A stretch of DNA of 64,000 nt from CAVQHY01 sp963712465 (lineage in GTDB: Bacteria > Actinomycetota > Thermoleophilia > Gaiellales > Gaiellaceae), in assembly GCA_963712465.1 (NCBI GenBank), contig CAVQHY010000004.1, positions 558,001 through 622,000 of the forward strand, in the 5' to 3' direction. Shown here one piece after another: positions 40,704-50,119 of this stretch. A program made the position numbers and the translations under genes. The notes under the pieces were generated by a model. That model did not search any database and had not been told where the DNA came from. It worked only from the letters and a program-made list of their open reading frames with translations. The first letter of the stretch is position 1; every line of letters starts with the position of its first letter.

Positions 40704-42293
40704 ATGGTCCCGGCATGGTGGGCGACGGTGACGGCGAGCGCCGGGCTCACGATCGGAGAGGCGCTCAGGAGGGCCGCCGTCACGGCAGCGAATGATCTCG
40801 CGCTGATCGATTCCGGCTCACGGTTCACGTACGCCGAGCTCGACGCGCGTGTCAACCGGCTCGCCAACGCATTCCTTCGCGCCGGTGTCGGCCATGGCGA
40901 TCGCGTCATGTGCTGCGTGCGCAATCGCGCCGAGCTCGTGGACGTCTACTTCGCGCTACAGAGGATCGGCGCCGTGTACGCGCCGGTCAACGTTCGGCTC
41001 AGTCCGGGCGAGCTCTCGGAGTGCATGCGGCTCGTCGAGCCGAAGGGGCTCGTCTTCGAGTCGCCGTCGCTCCCCGTTGTGGAGGCGGTGGGCGACGGGA
41101 CCCCGCCGCTGCTCCTCTCCGTTAACTCGAGCGAGTCGGCGCCGCCTGGAACCCGCTCCCTGGAGGACCTCGCGTGCGCGGAATCGAGCGAGGAGCCCGA
41201 GACGACCGTGTCCGACGCGGATCTGAGCGTCATCCTCTTGACGTCCGGAACGACCGGGCGCCCCAAGGGCGTTCCCCGCACGCACGCCAACGAGATCGCT
41301 GCGACGCTGTTCAACCTGGTCGCGTTCCCATGGGCGATGGGGGAGCGAATCCTCGCCGTCATGCCGCTGTACCACACGATGGGCGTCCGACTGCTCCTCA
41401 GCACGGTTCTCCTACGCGGGGTCGGCGTCATCCAGCGTCAATGGGATCCGGGCGAGGCCCTCGACCTGATCGAGCGTCACGAGATCTCGACGATGTTCCT
41501 CGTGCCGACGATGTACCACGACCTGCTGCGGGAGCCGGGTTTCGACGCGGGGAGACTCACGACCCTCCGTAGCCTGGGTACCGCCGGCATGGTCATTCGC
41601 GCCGACCTCGTCTCCGAGCTTCGAGACGCGTTCGGTTCGCTACCTCTGCTGAACGTGTACGGCTGCTCCGAGCTTTACTGCCTGAGCTACGCGGACTACC
41701 TCGATCGCAAGCAAGGCACAGTCGGGCGCGGTGCGCCTCACCAGGAGCTTCGTGTCCTGTCGCTCGAGGGGGACGGCGTGGTCGAGGCTGCGACGGGCGA
41801 GCTGGGCGAGATCGTCGCCAGCGCGACGGCGCCCGACGCCTTCGCCGGGTACTGGCGAAACGACGAGGCAACGGCCCAGGCGATCAAGGATGGTTGGTAC
41901 TACACGAAGGACCTCGGCTACCGCGACGAGGACGGAGATCTCTACGTCGTCGGGCGGGTCGACGACATGATCATCAGCGGGGGCGAGAACGTGCATCCGC
42001 TGGAGGTCGAGTCGGTGCTCGCGCTCTGTCCGGGAGTCGCCGACGCCTGTGTCGCCGGACTGCCCGACGAGAGATGGGGCGGGGTCGTGACGGCGTTCAT
42101 CGTTCGCGGCGACCCGTCTCTGACCGAGCAACAGGTCGTCGACCACTGCCTGGGCACTGCCTCGCTGGCAGTGTTCAAGCGCCCTCGACGGATCCTCTTC
42201 GTCGACGAGATTCCCAGGAGCGCCGTGGGCAAGGTGCAGCGGCGCGTGCTGCAGGAGCGCTACGCGGAGCACCACGGGTCGGGCCCAGCTTGA
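40704..42293 (+). CDS. AMP-binding acyl-CoA synthetase/ligase, cluster 2
   Basis: 529-residue ANL-family ligase. Motifs: ILLTSGTTGRPKGVPRTHANE (P-loop), VMPLYHTMGVRLLLS, YGCSELYCLSY, GWYYTKDLGYRDEDGDLYVVGR and PRSAVGKVQRR with the catalytic lysine. Note TKD in place of the usual TGD. It activates an unknown acid as the CoA ester, presumably before or after the Mo-dependent hydroxylation. The start is the ATG at 40704, 1 bp after the large-subunit stop; the stop overlaps the TTG of the next gene. Confidence 0.9.
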   Translation: MVPAWWATVTASAGLTIGEALRRAAVTAANDLALIDSGSRFTYAELDARVNRLANAFLRAGVGHGDRVMCCVRNRAELVDVYFALQRIGAVYAPVNVRLSPGELSECMRLVEPKGLVFESPSLPVVEAVGDGTPPLLLSVNSSESAPPGTRSLEDLACAESSEEPETTVSDADLSVILLTSGTTGRPKGVPRTHANEIAATLFNLVAFPWAMGERILAVMPLYHTMGVRLLLSTVLLRGVGVIQRQWDPGEALDLIERHEISTMFLVPTMYHDLLREPGFDAGRLTTLRSLGTAGMVIRADLVSELRDAFGSLPLLNVYGCSELYCLSYADYLDRKQGTVGRGAPHQELRVLSLEGDGVVEAATGELGEIVASATAPDAFAGYWRNDEATAQAIKDGWYYTKDLGYRDEDGDLYVVGRVDDMIISGGENVHPLEVESVLALCPGVADACVAGLPDERWGGVVTAFIVRGDPSLTEQQVVDHCLGTASLAVFKRPRRILFVDEIPRSAVGKVQRRVLQERYAEHHGSGPA

Positions 42294-43150
42294 AGCCGGC
42301 TCCGTTCGTCTACAGGGCGGCTTCGAACCTCGCGCATGCCCTCGAGCTCCTCGACGAGGCTGACGGCAACGCGAAGATCCTCGCCGGAGGCCAGAGCCTC
42401 GTCCCGCTGATGAACCTCCGGAAGGTGACGCCACCGGTGCTCGTCGACATCGGCCGCTGCACGGACATGAACGAGATCCGCGTCGAGGACGATTGCCTAG
42501 CGATTGGTGCTCTGGTCACGTACCGGGCGCTCGAGGAGTCCGAGCTCGTGGCGGCGCATTGCGGGCTGCTCGTCGACGCGCTCGGCTACGTCGGCGCCCC
42601 CGCCGTTCGCAATCGGGGGACGCTGGGTGGAAGCCTCGTGCACGCCGACCCCACCGCCGAGGCACCGACCGTCGTCGCGGCGCTCGGCGGGGAGCTCACG
42701 ATCGCGGGCTCGAGCGGGGAGCGGACGGCACGGTTCGCCGAGTTCTGCCAGGGCGCGTATCGGGTCGAGCTCGCTCCCACCGAGATCGTCACCGAGGTGC
42801 GGGTGCCGAAGCTACTGGACGGCGCCGTCTGGGGGTTTGCCGAGGTCTCCCACCGGTTCGGTAGCTCGGCGCAGATGGCGGCTGCTGCTGCCTTACACCT
42901 CGATGGAGAGCGCGTGGTCGCCGCATGGATCTCGATCGCCGGGCTCGCCGGCGTTCCGACCAGGGCACGTATTGCGGAGCAGGCCCTGTCCGGGCAGGCC
43001 GCTATCGCCGATGAGTTCGACAAGACGGCTCACGTCGCGGTCGACGAGCTCGCGGCCGCCGGCGAGGACCCCTACCGCCGCCAGCTCGCCCGCGTGGTTG
43101 TCGGTCGTGCGCTTGCCCGGGCACGACAGCAGGCGACGGGGGTCTCGTGA
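42290..43150 (+). CDS. Molybdenum hydroxylase FAD-binding subunit, cluster 2
   Basis: 286-residue medium subunit. FAD-contact motifs are AGGQSLVPLMNLRKVTPP and NRGTLGGSLVHADPTAE. The C-terminal CO_deh_flav domain has VSHRFGSSAQMAAAAAL. It begins at TTG 42290 in a TTGA overlap with the ligase stop and KPAPFVYRAAS follows, matching the start of the cluster 1 copy (KPARFDYARPES). Its stop overlaps the next GTG. Confidence 0.9.
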   Translation: MKPAPFVYRAASNLAHALELLDEADGNAKILAGGQSLVPLMNLRKVTPPVLVDIGRCTDMNEIRVEDDCLAIGALVTYRALEESELVAAHCGLLVDALGYVGAPAVRNRGTLGGSLVHADPTAEAPTVVAALGGELTIAGSSGERTARFAEFCQGAYRVELAPTEIVTEVRVPKLLDGAVWGFAEVSHRFGSSAQMAAAAALHLDGERVVAAWISIAGLAGVPTRARIAEQALSGQAAIADEFDKTAHVAVDELAAAGEDPYRRQLARVVVGRALARARQQATGVS

Positions 43151-43656
43151 ACGCGCTCGCACGGGTAGAGCTGTCGATCAACGGCGAGTGTGTCGTTCGT
43201 GAGGTCGAGCCACGGCGGCTGCTGTCGGACTTCCTCAGGGAGGATCTCGGGCTCACGGGGACGCATGTCGGCTGCGAGCACGGCGTGTGCGGTGCCTGCA
43301 CCGTCCATCTCGACGGCCGCTCCGTCCGCTCGTGCCTCCTCTTCACGGTCCAGGCGGCAGGTTCGGAGATCACGACGGTGGAAGGAGTGGGCGGCCCTGA
43401 GACTCTTCATCCGTTACAGGAGGCACTGTCGGAGCACCACGGCCTACAGTGCGGCTTCTGCACGCCGGGAATGGTCATGACCGCGCTCGAGCTGATCCAG
43501 CGAGATCCCATCCCGTCCGAGACGGCGATCCGGCAGGCGCTCGCCGGCAACCTGTGCCGCTGTACCGGCTACGAGGCAATCGTCCGCGCGATCGAGGCGA
43601 CGGCTCGACGGCTGCACACCGAGAGCGATCGCGAGCCCGGAGCGTTTGATGGCTAG
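43147..43656 (+). CDS. Molybdenum hydroxylase 2Fe-2S subunit, cluster 2
   Basis: 169-residue small subunit with all eight cluster cysteines. The first cluster is CEHGVCGAC plus RSCLLF; the second is CGFCTPGMVM plus LCRCTGY. The N-terminus, VELSINGECVVREVEPRRLLSDFLRE, is typical of this family. It has a slightly longer C-terminal tail than the cluster 1 copy. GTG start overlaps the FAD-subunit stop by 4 bp, and its end overlaps the next gene. Confidence 0.93.
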   Translation: MNALARVELSINGECVVREVEPRRLLSDFLREDLGLTGTHVGCEHGVCGACTVHLDGRSVRSCLLFTVQAAGSEITTVEGVGGPETLHPLQEALSEHHGLQCGFCTPGMVMTALELIQRDPIPSETAIRQALAGNLCRCTGYEAIVRAIEATARRLHTESDREPGAFDG

Positions 43657-44206
43657 GGCGCGGAAGGCCGGCCCCGCGCCGGTGGTGCTCGCCCGGCCTC
43701 TGGAATGGCAGACCGAGCTTGCAGATGCGCTGGTGGACGGCGGCGTGACCGTCGCCGCGCTCGTGCCGGACTCGAGGCTGGACGGGATCGTGTCGGGCCT
43801 GCGGGCGCGGAAGCTCCCCGCGCACACGCTCATGCGCGAGGAGGAGTGCATCGCGTTCGCCGCTGGGCATCGGGTCGCGGGCAAGCGCCCGGCTGTGTTG
43901 ATGCAGTGCTCCGGCATCGGTAACGCGCTCAATGCGCTCGGCTCATTTGCCATTCCCTACGGGCTCGGGATACCGCTCGTTCTGTCGATGCGCGGCACCC
44001 TCGGCGAGAGCAATCCGAGTCAGGTGCCGATGGGTCGGGCCACCCTGCCGCTTCTCCACGCCCTCGGCGTCCAGACGTTCTCGCTGCGGGAGAGGCTCGA
44101 CGTCAAGAGCATCGTCGGCGGTGTCCTCGCGCTTGCCTACGAGGGACAGGCGAGCGCCGCGATCCTGCTCGAGCCGGAGCTCGGGGGTGGCCGTGAACGC
44201 AGTTGA
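43649..44206 (+). CDS. ThDP decarboxylase alpha (PYR) subunit, sulfopyruvate/phosphonopyruvate-type
   Basis: 185-residue protein equivalent to the PYR half of a ThDP decarboxylase, most like the alpha subunits of sulfopyruvate decarboxylase (ComD). The activating glutamate is in MREEECIAFAAGHRVAGKRP, followed by QCSGIGNALNALGSF, and SNPSQVPMGRATLPLLHALG is a subgroup signature. It works only with the PP-domain subunit encoded next. The ATG at 43649 is chosen; a TTG three bases earlier is an alternative. Overlaps the 2Fe-2S subunit gene by 8 bp. Confidence 0.82.
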   Translation: MARARKAGPAPVVLARPLEWQTELADALVDGGVTVAALVPDSRLDGIVSGLRARKLPAHTLMREEECIAFAAGHRVAGKRPAVLMQCSGIGNALNALGSFAIPYGLGIPLVLSMRGTLGESNPSQVPMGRATLPLLHALGVQTFSLRERLDVKSIVGGVLALAYEGQASAAILLEPELGGGRERS

Positions 44207-44744
44207 CGTAGCGAGGGCAGCCTTGAGGCACGCGCCGGCCGCGCTGTTCGTGTCCTCGCTCGGCACGGCGACCTCCGCCCTGCGAAACGCCTCGAACGAT
44301 GGCCCGCATCTCTACTTCGGCGGTGCGATGGGAAGCGCGCTCGCCTGCGCGCTCGGAGTCGCGGACGCGGTTCCGAGCCGTCGAGTTGTGGCGCTGCTCG
44401 GCGACGGCGAGCTGCTCATGGGTGCGAGCTCGCTGTGGTCGGTGAGCGGACTCGCTCCCGCCAACCTCGCCATCGTCGTCCTGAGCGACGGTCACTACTC
44501 GATCACCGGCGGCCAGCCGCTCGGCGCGCCGACGTGCTTCGCCGACGTCGCTGGCGTTCTGACGGGGCTCTCCGGCGCAAGGGTGGACTCCGTCGACGCG
44601 CTGCTAGGCGCGCTGACGAAGATGACGCTCCCAGCCCTGATCGAGGCCGAGGTCGACGATCGCACGTGGCCGGGGTGGTCGCCGTTCGTCGATCCCCCGT
44701 CCGTCAGGGCGCGGTTCGCGGTCAACGTCGCCGGAGCGCCGTAG
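44193..44744 (+). CDS. ThDP decarboxylase beta (PP) subunit, sulfopyruvate/phosphonopyruvate-type
   Basis: 183-residue PP-domain subunit. The ThDP/Mg site is LGDGELLMGASSLWSV followed by NLAIVVLSDGHYSITGGQP, where the second half of the usual GDG...NN motif is SDG. The phrase YFGGAMGSALACALGVADA is typical of sulfopyruvate/phosphonopyruvate decarboxylase beta subunits. Together the pair would decarboxylate a 2-oxo acid, or a related activated acid, made by the cluster 2 pathway. The GTG at 44193 overlaps the alpha subunit by 14 bp. Last gene of cluster 2; 143 bp without a gene follow. Confidence 0.82.
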   Translation: MNAVDVARAALRHAPAALFVSSLGTATSALRNASNDGPHLYFGGAMGSALACALGVADAVPSRRVVALLGDGELLMGASSLWSVSGLAPANLAIVVLSDGHYSITGGQPLGAPTCFADVAGVLTGLSGARVDSVDALLGALTKMTLPALIEAEVDDRTWPGWSPFVDPPSVRARFAVNVAGAP

Positions 44745-44887
44745 CCGGCGGGGAGGAAGGCGCCGGCCCGCGGCGGATGCAGGCCGGTCGCGAGAGGGTG
44801 CTCCATGGCCCGTTGAAAGCGGGTTCGGAGCCTGTTACCGTCGTCGCGCCCCCGAGGTAATCGATGATCGGTGATTTCTAGGCTGTA

Positions 44888-45934
44888 ATGGTCGAGCACG
44901 CCGAAACCGTCTCTGGCGTCGGTACGGGGAAGGTCGTCCACGCGCGGCTCGGCCACACGGTCGCGCGGGTGCTGCTGGTGCTCGTCGTCGCCCTCGTCCT
45001 CGCCTGGGTCGGCTACAAGGCGGCGCAGAACCCGCAGGTCTTCGTCATCGTCGGGATGAACGGCCTCACGCTCGCCGGGCTCTACTTCGTCGTCGCGAGC
45101 GGCTTCACGCTCATCTTCGGCCTCATGCGCGTCGTCAACATGGCGCACGGGTCGCTGTACATGCTCGGTGGCTTCTTCGCCTTCGAGCTCCAGCAGACGC
45201 TCACCGAGAGCGACTCGGAGTCGGGCTTCGGGGCGTGGATCCTCGCCGCGCTGGTCGCGTCGCTCGCCATGGGCGTGATCGGCCTCTTCATCCAGCAGGC
45301 GTTCCTCCGTTGGAACCAGGGTCAGAACCTACGCCAGGCCCTGATCACGATCGCAATCTCGATCATCATCGCCGATCAGACACTCGCGCATTTCGGGGGC
45401 GTCGCCGACGAGATCATCGCCCCCGGCGGCTTCCCCGAGAGCGTCAGCCTCGGTGTGTACGGGATCAGCTACGGGTTCTTCCGCATCTTCGTTCTTGCCG
45501 TGGCCGTCGTCGTCGGGCTCCTGCTCTGGGCGATGATCAAGAAGACCCGCTTCGGGATGATCGTTCGCGCCGGCGTCGACGATCGCCAGATCGTCTCGGC
45601 GCTCGGCATCAACATCCAGGTGGTGTTCGCGATCTCGTTCTTCATCGGCGCGTTCCTCGCCGGGCTCGGCGGCGCGCTCGGAGGGACGATGATCTCGGTC
45701 GACAAGGACAACGACACCGCCTATCTCCTGATCGCGCTGATCGTCGTGATCATCGGCGGGATGGGAAGCCTCGGCGGTGCAGCGATCGGGGCGCTGTTTC
45801 TCGGCCTGATCGACTCGTTCGGCGACGTCTATCTCCCCTCCGGCTACACGAACTACTCGCCGCTCCTGACGTTTGCGCTCCTCGTTCTCGTGCTCGCGTT
45901 CCGCCCGCTCGGACTCTTCGGGAGGCCGGCGTGA
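44888..45934 (+). CDS. LIV-type ABC transporter permease, LivH-like
   Basis: 348-residue inner-membrane permease of the branched-chain amino acid (HAAT) family. It has eight to nine hydrophobic segments, the typical GLMRVVNMAHGSLYMLGGFFA loop after the second, and the C-terminal IVVIIGGMGSLGGAAIGALFLGLID. The HAAT family imports branched-chain amino acids, amides, urea or aromatic acids. First gene of a five-gene importer operon (permease, permease, binding protein, two ATPases). Confidence 0.92.
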   Translation: MVEHAETVSGVGTGKVVHARLGHTVARVLLVLVVALVLAWVGYKAAQNPQVFVIVGMNGLTLAGLYFVVASGFTLIFGLMRVVNMAHGSLYMLGGFFAFELQQTLTESDSESGFGAWILAALVASLAMGVIGLFIQQAFLRWNQGQNLRQALITIAISIIIADQTLAHFGGVADEIIAPGGFPESVSLGVYGISYGFFRIFVLAVAVVVGLLLWAMIKKTRFGMIVRAGVDDRQIVSALGINIQVVFAISFFIGAFLAGLGGALGGTMISVDKDNDTAYLLIALIVVIIGGMGSLGGAAIGALFLGLIDSFGDVYLPSGYTNYSPLLTFALLVLVLAFRPLGLFGRPA

Positions 45935-46968
45935 CGAGATCGGGCCGACCGGGGATCGGTTGGATCGCCGGGGTCGTCGTGCTGGTGGTCGCGGCGCTCG
46001 CCCCGCTCATCTTCAGCGACTTCTATCTGAACCAGATCCTGACCAAGGCGCTGTGGCTCGGCGTCGTCGCGTCGAGCCTCATCTTCCTCGCCGCCTACGG
46101 CGGCATGGTCTCGCTCGCCCAGACGGCGCTGTTCGGCGTCGCCGGCTTCACGATGGCCAATCTCGTCCTCGCGGAGGGGGGCTCGTCGCTCTCGTGGACT
46201 CCCTGGCTCGGCGTGATCGGCGGCATCGTCGCAGCCATCGCCGTCGGCCTCTTCATCGGTGCGATCGCGAGCCGCAGCGAGGGCATTTACTTCCTGATGA
46301 TCACGCTCGCCTTCGGCGTGATCACGCAGCTCTTCTTCGAGAAGGTGACCGAGCTATCGGGCTTCGGCGGCGTCAACCAGGTGACGCGACCGGGGCTCGT
46401 CGGCAACCCGGGTCAGCAGCCGAGCCGTCTCTACTACGTCGCGCTGGTCACGGCGATTGCCGTGTACGCCTTCATTCGCTACCTGGTCAGGACGCCCTTC
46501 GGGATCGGGCTTCAGGGAATCAGGGACAACCCGACCCGGATGCGGGCGCTCGGCTACAACGTCGCGCTTCACCGCACGCTCGCCTTCGGCGTCGGCGCCT
46601 TCATCGCCGCGCTCGGGGGGATTCTCTCGACCTGGTGGAACGGCAGCATCTCGCCGGGAGCGATCAACATCGGCGCGACGCTGGACGTGCTCGTGATCGC
46701 GGTCATCGGCGGTCTCTTCCGCCTCGAGGGCGCGTGGGTAGGTGCGCTCGTCTTCGCGGTCCTCGACAACTGGAGTCGCGGGAGCGAGCTGATCGGCGAG
46801 CGCTTCAACACCGTGATCGGGGCGATCTTCCTCGTCATCGTGCTGCTCTCGCCCGGCGGTCTGGTCGGCATCTGGACGTGGCTCGTCGACCGGCTGCGGC
46901 GGCGGGCGGCCGGGTCGCCGGCGGCTCCTCTTCCGCCGGGCCCGCCCGCCCAGGAGCCGGGCTCGTGA
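45931..46968 (+). CDS. LIV-type ABC transporter permease, LivM-like
   Basis: 345-residue second permease of the importer. Family features: AAYGGMVSLAQTALFGVAGF near the N-terminus, SEGIYFLMITLAFGVI, the EAA-like cytoplasmic loop GIRDNPTRMRALGYNV, and IGGLFRLEGAWVGAL near the C-terminus. The GTG at 45931 overlaps the LivH-like stop by 4 bp. The Pro/Ala-rich C-terminal tail is longer than usual. Confidence 0.92.
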   Translation: MTRSGRPGIGWIAGVVVLVVAALAPLIFSDFYLNQILTKALWLGVVASSLIFLAAYGGMVSLAQTALFGVAGFTMANLVLAEGGSSLSWTPWLGVIGGIVAAIAVGLFIGAIASRSEGIYFLMITLAFGVITQLFFEKVTELSGFGGVNQVTRPGLVGNPGQQPSRLYYVALVTAIAVYAFIRYLVRTPFGIGLQGIRDNPTRMRALGYNVALHRTLAFGVGAFIAALGGILSTWWNGSISPGAINIGATLDVLVIAVIGGLFRLEGAWVGALVFAVLDNWSRGSELIGERFNTVIGAIFLVIVLLSPGGLVGIWTWLVDRLRRRAAGSPAAPLPPGPPAQEPGS

Positions 46969-47107
46969 CCGGGGCGAGCCCAACTTTCGGCGTCAGGCCG
47001 CGTCTAGGACCCGTGGGCGGGGAGAGGAGGCTCGATCGAGCGGATCATGACCACGCCCAGGTGCTCGTACTGATAACCGGGAGTCGGGGGTACGAAAGGA
47101 GATGTGG

Positions 47108-48574
47108 ATGGCAGACAGGAATCAAGGCAACGGCCGCCTGAAGCTGCTTGGGCTTCTGGCGGTCCTCACGCTCTCGCTCGTCGCGCTCGCAGGGTGCGGC
47201 GGCGGCAACGACGAGGAAGCCGCGCCGCCGGCACCGCCGGCGGAGACCGCCGCTCCCGCGGACACGGGTGCAGCGACCGGCGCCGCGACCAGCGAAGGCG
47301 AGGGGACGCCGATCAAGATCGGTCACCTCTCGACCTGCGAGGGGGCGTTCGGGCCGTTCTACGGCCAGACGGTGGGTGGCACCGAGCTAGCTCTGATCGA
47401 CCGGGGAGCGACCCCAGTCGACCCGACCGATCCGACGAAGGGCGTCGAGAACGCCGTCGTCGCCGGGCACCCGGTCGAGATCGTCACCGGCTGCTCCGAC
47501 GCGACGCCGGAGAAGGCGCTCTCCGAGGCCAAGCGGCTCATCGAGCAGGAAGACGTCGACATCCTCATCGGCCCGCTCTCCGGCAGCGAGGGGATCGCCG
47601 TCGCCGAGTACTCGAAGGAGGTCCCCGACAAGACGTTCGTGAACGGCACGTCCGGCGCCCAGGACACGACGCTCAAGGTCCAGTCGCCGAACTTCTTCCG
47701 CTTCAACACGGACGGCGCGCAGTGGACCGCGGGCCTCGGCGCCTACGCCTACAACGTCCTCGGCTGGCGCACGGCCGTGACGATGGGCGACGACTACGAC
47801 TTCCCGTACACGCAGGTGGCGGGCTTCGTGGCCGAGTTCTGCTCCCTGGGCGGCAAGATCACCCAGCGGCTCTGGCCGGCGCTCGGCGAGGAGGACTACT
47901 CGTCGTTCATCGCGCAGATCCCGAGCGACGTCGACGGCTTCTTCCTCGCCGTCGGCGGTACCGGCACGGTTGCGTTCGTCAAGCAGTACACGCAGCTCAA
48001 GGGCAACCTTGCCGACGACATCATGGGCGGCGTCTTCATGACCGACCCGATCATCCAGAAGGAGCTCGGCGACCGGATCAAGGGCGTCGTGACGGCCGGC
48101 CCGACCGCGGGCGACAGCACGGATCCGAAGTACCAGGATCTGGTGGATCGCACCAACGCGGCGTGGCCGGACTTCGGCGTCAACGTGCCGAGCGTGTTCT
48201 TCTACAACTACTACAACAACACGGAGGCGGTCCTGCAGGCGCTCGAGGCGGTCAATGGCGATCTCTCCGGCGGCCAGGAGGCCTTCCGGCAGGCGCTCGG
48301 CGACGTGGTGCTCGACGCCGCGTTCGGGCAGATCAAGCTCGACGAGAACCGCCAGGCAATTGCCAACAACTACCTCCAGCAGCTCACGGACGACAACGGC
48401 GACGGGACGATCGAGGTCAAGACGATCGCGACCGCCGTGGATGTCGACCAGTCGTTCGCGGGCGCATTCGACGTGGGGACACCGACCCCCGACCGCGACA
48501 ACCCGGAATGCGGCTCGCAGGGCGAGCCCGGACCGTGGACCGCGGAGATCACGAAGGAGAACCTCGGGCAGTGA
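47108..48574 (+). CDS. LIV-type substrate-binding lipoprotein
   Basis: 488-residue periplasmic-binding-protein type I lipoprotein. The signal peptide ends in VALAGC with Cys30 as the lipid attachment site, followed by a Glu/Ala/Pro linker. The mature part opens IKIGHLSTCEGAFGPFYGQT, and contains LIGPLSGSEGIAVAEY and WRTAVTMGDDYDFPY, the usual two-lobe pattern. Longer than classic LivJ. The ATG at 47108 is favoured over that at 47102 because AAAGGAG ends only 1-2 nt before the latter. Ligand unknown. The 139-bp upstream gap contains TGATAAC near 47071, a possible separate promoter. Confidence 0.9.
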   Translation: MADRNQGNGRLKLLGLLAVLTLSLVALAGCGGGNDEEAAPPAPPAETAAPADTGAATGAATSEGEGTPIKIGHLSTCEGAFGPFYGQTVGGTELALIDRGATPVDPTDPTKGVENAVVAGHPVEIVTGCSDATPEKALSEAKRLIEQEDVDILIGPLSGSEGIAVAEYSKEVPDKTFVNGTSGAQDTTLKVQSPNFFRFNTDGAQWTAGLGAYAYNVLGWRTAVTMGDDYDFPYTQVAGFVAEFCSLGGKITQRLWPALGEEDYSSFIAQIPSDVDGFFLAVGGTGTVAFVKQYTQLKGNLADDIMGGVFMTDPIIQKELGDRIKGVVTAGPTAGDSTDPKYQDLVDRTNAAWPDFGVNVPSVFFYNYYNNTEAVLQALEAVNGDLSGGQEAFRQALGDVVLDAAFGQIKLDENRQAIANNYLQQLTDDNGDGTIEVKTIATAVDVDQSFAGAFDVGTPTPDRDNPECGSQGEPGPWTAEITKENLGQ

Positions 48575-48596
48575 GCCCGAGCGACCCACAGGCGCC

Positions 48597-49371
<775 letters not shown>

Positions 49372-49385
<14 letters not shown>

Positions 49386-50106
49386 GGTCGTGCTCTCCGT
49401 CAGCGGCCTCGACGCCTTCTACGGCCGCGCCCACGTCCTGCAGGGGATCGAATTCGAGCTGGCCGACCAGCCCGTGGCGATCATCGGGCGAAACGGCATG
49501 GGCAAGACGTCGCTCTGCCGCGCGATCATGGGGCTCGCTCCTCCGAGCGCGAAGGGATCGATTCGTTTTCGCGGCCAGGAGCTCGGCGGCAAGCCGCCGT
49601 ACAAGATCGCGGGCGCAGGCATCGGCTACGTCCCCCAGGGGCGCAGGCTGTTTCCCTCGCTCTCCACGGACGAGCATTTCCGGATGCTCGGGGCCGGCAA
49701 GAACGGGGCGCGCTGGACGATCGACTCGATCTACGAGCTCTTCCCGAGGCTGGCCGAGCGCAAGAAGGTCGGCGCGACCCAGCTGTCAGGAGGCGAGCAG
49801 CAGATGCTCGCGATCGGCCGCGCACTGCTGAGAAACCCGACCCTCCTGATCATGGACGAGCCGTCGGAAGGGCTCGCTCCGACGATCGTCGAAGGGATGG
49901 TCGACACGCTCAGGACTCTCGTGCAGGAGGGGGTGGGGTTGCTCCTGATCGAGCAGAACCTCGGCGTCGCGACCGCGGTCGCGGAGCGCCAGCTCGTCAT
50001 GGTCGCCGGCCGCATCTTCACCGAGACCACGGCCACGGCGCTCCAGACCGACCCCGAGCTCCAGCAGCGCTTCCTCGGCGTCACCCGGGTCGAGCACGCC
50101 GAGTAA
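49372..50106 (+). CDS. LIV-type ABC transporter ATPase, LivF-like
   Basis: 244-residue ATPase. Walker A is IGRNGMGKTS (canonical LivF form), the signature LSGGEQQMLAIGRAL, Walker B LLIMDEPSEGLAP, and the switch histidine position is Gln in LIEQNLGVA, as in most LivF proteins. The ATG at 49372 overlaps the LivG-like stop by 14 bp. Last gene of the transporter proper; the UPF0261 gene follows after 13 bp, so the catabolic genes downstream are probably in the same operon. Confidence 0.92.
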
Positions 50107-50119
50107 GCTCCCCGCCACC

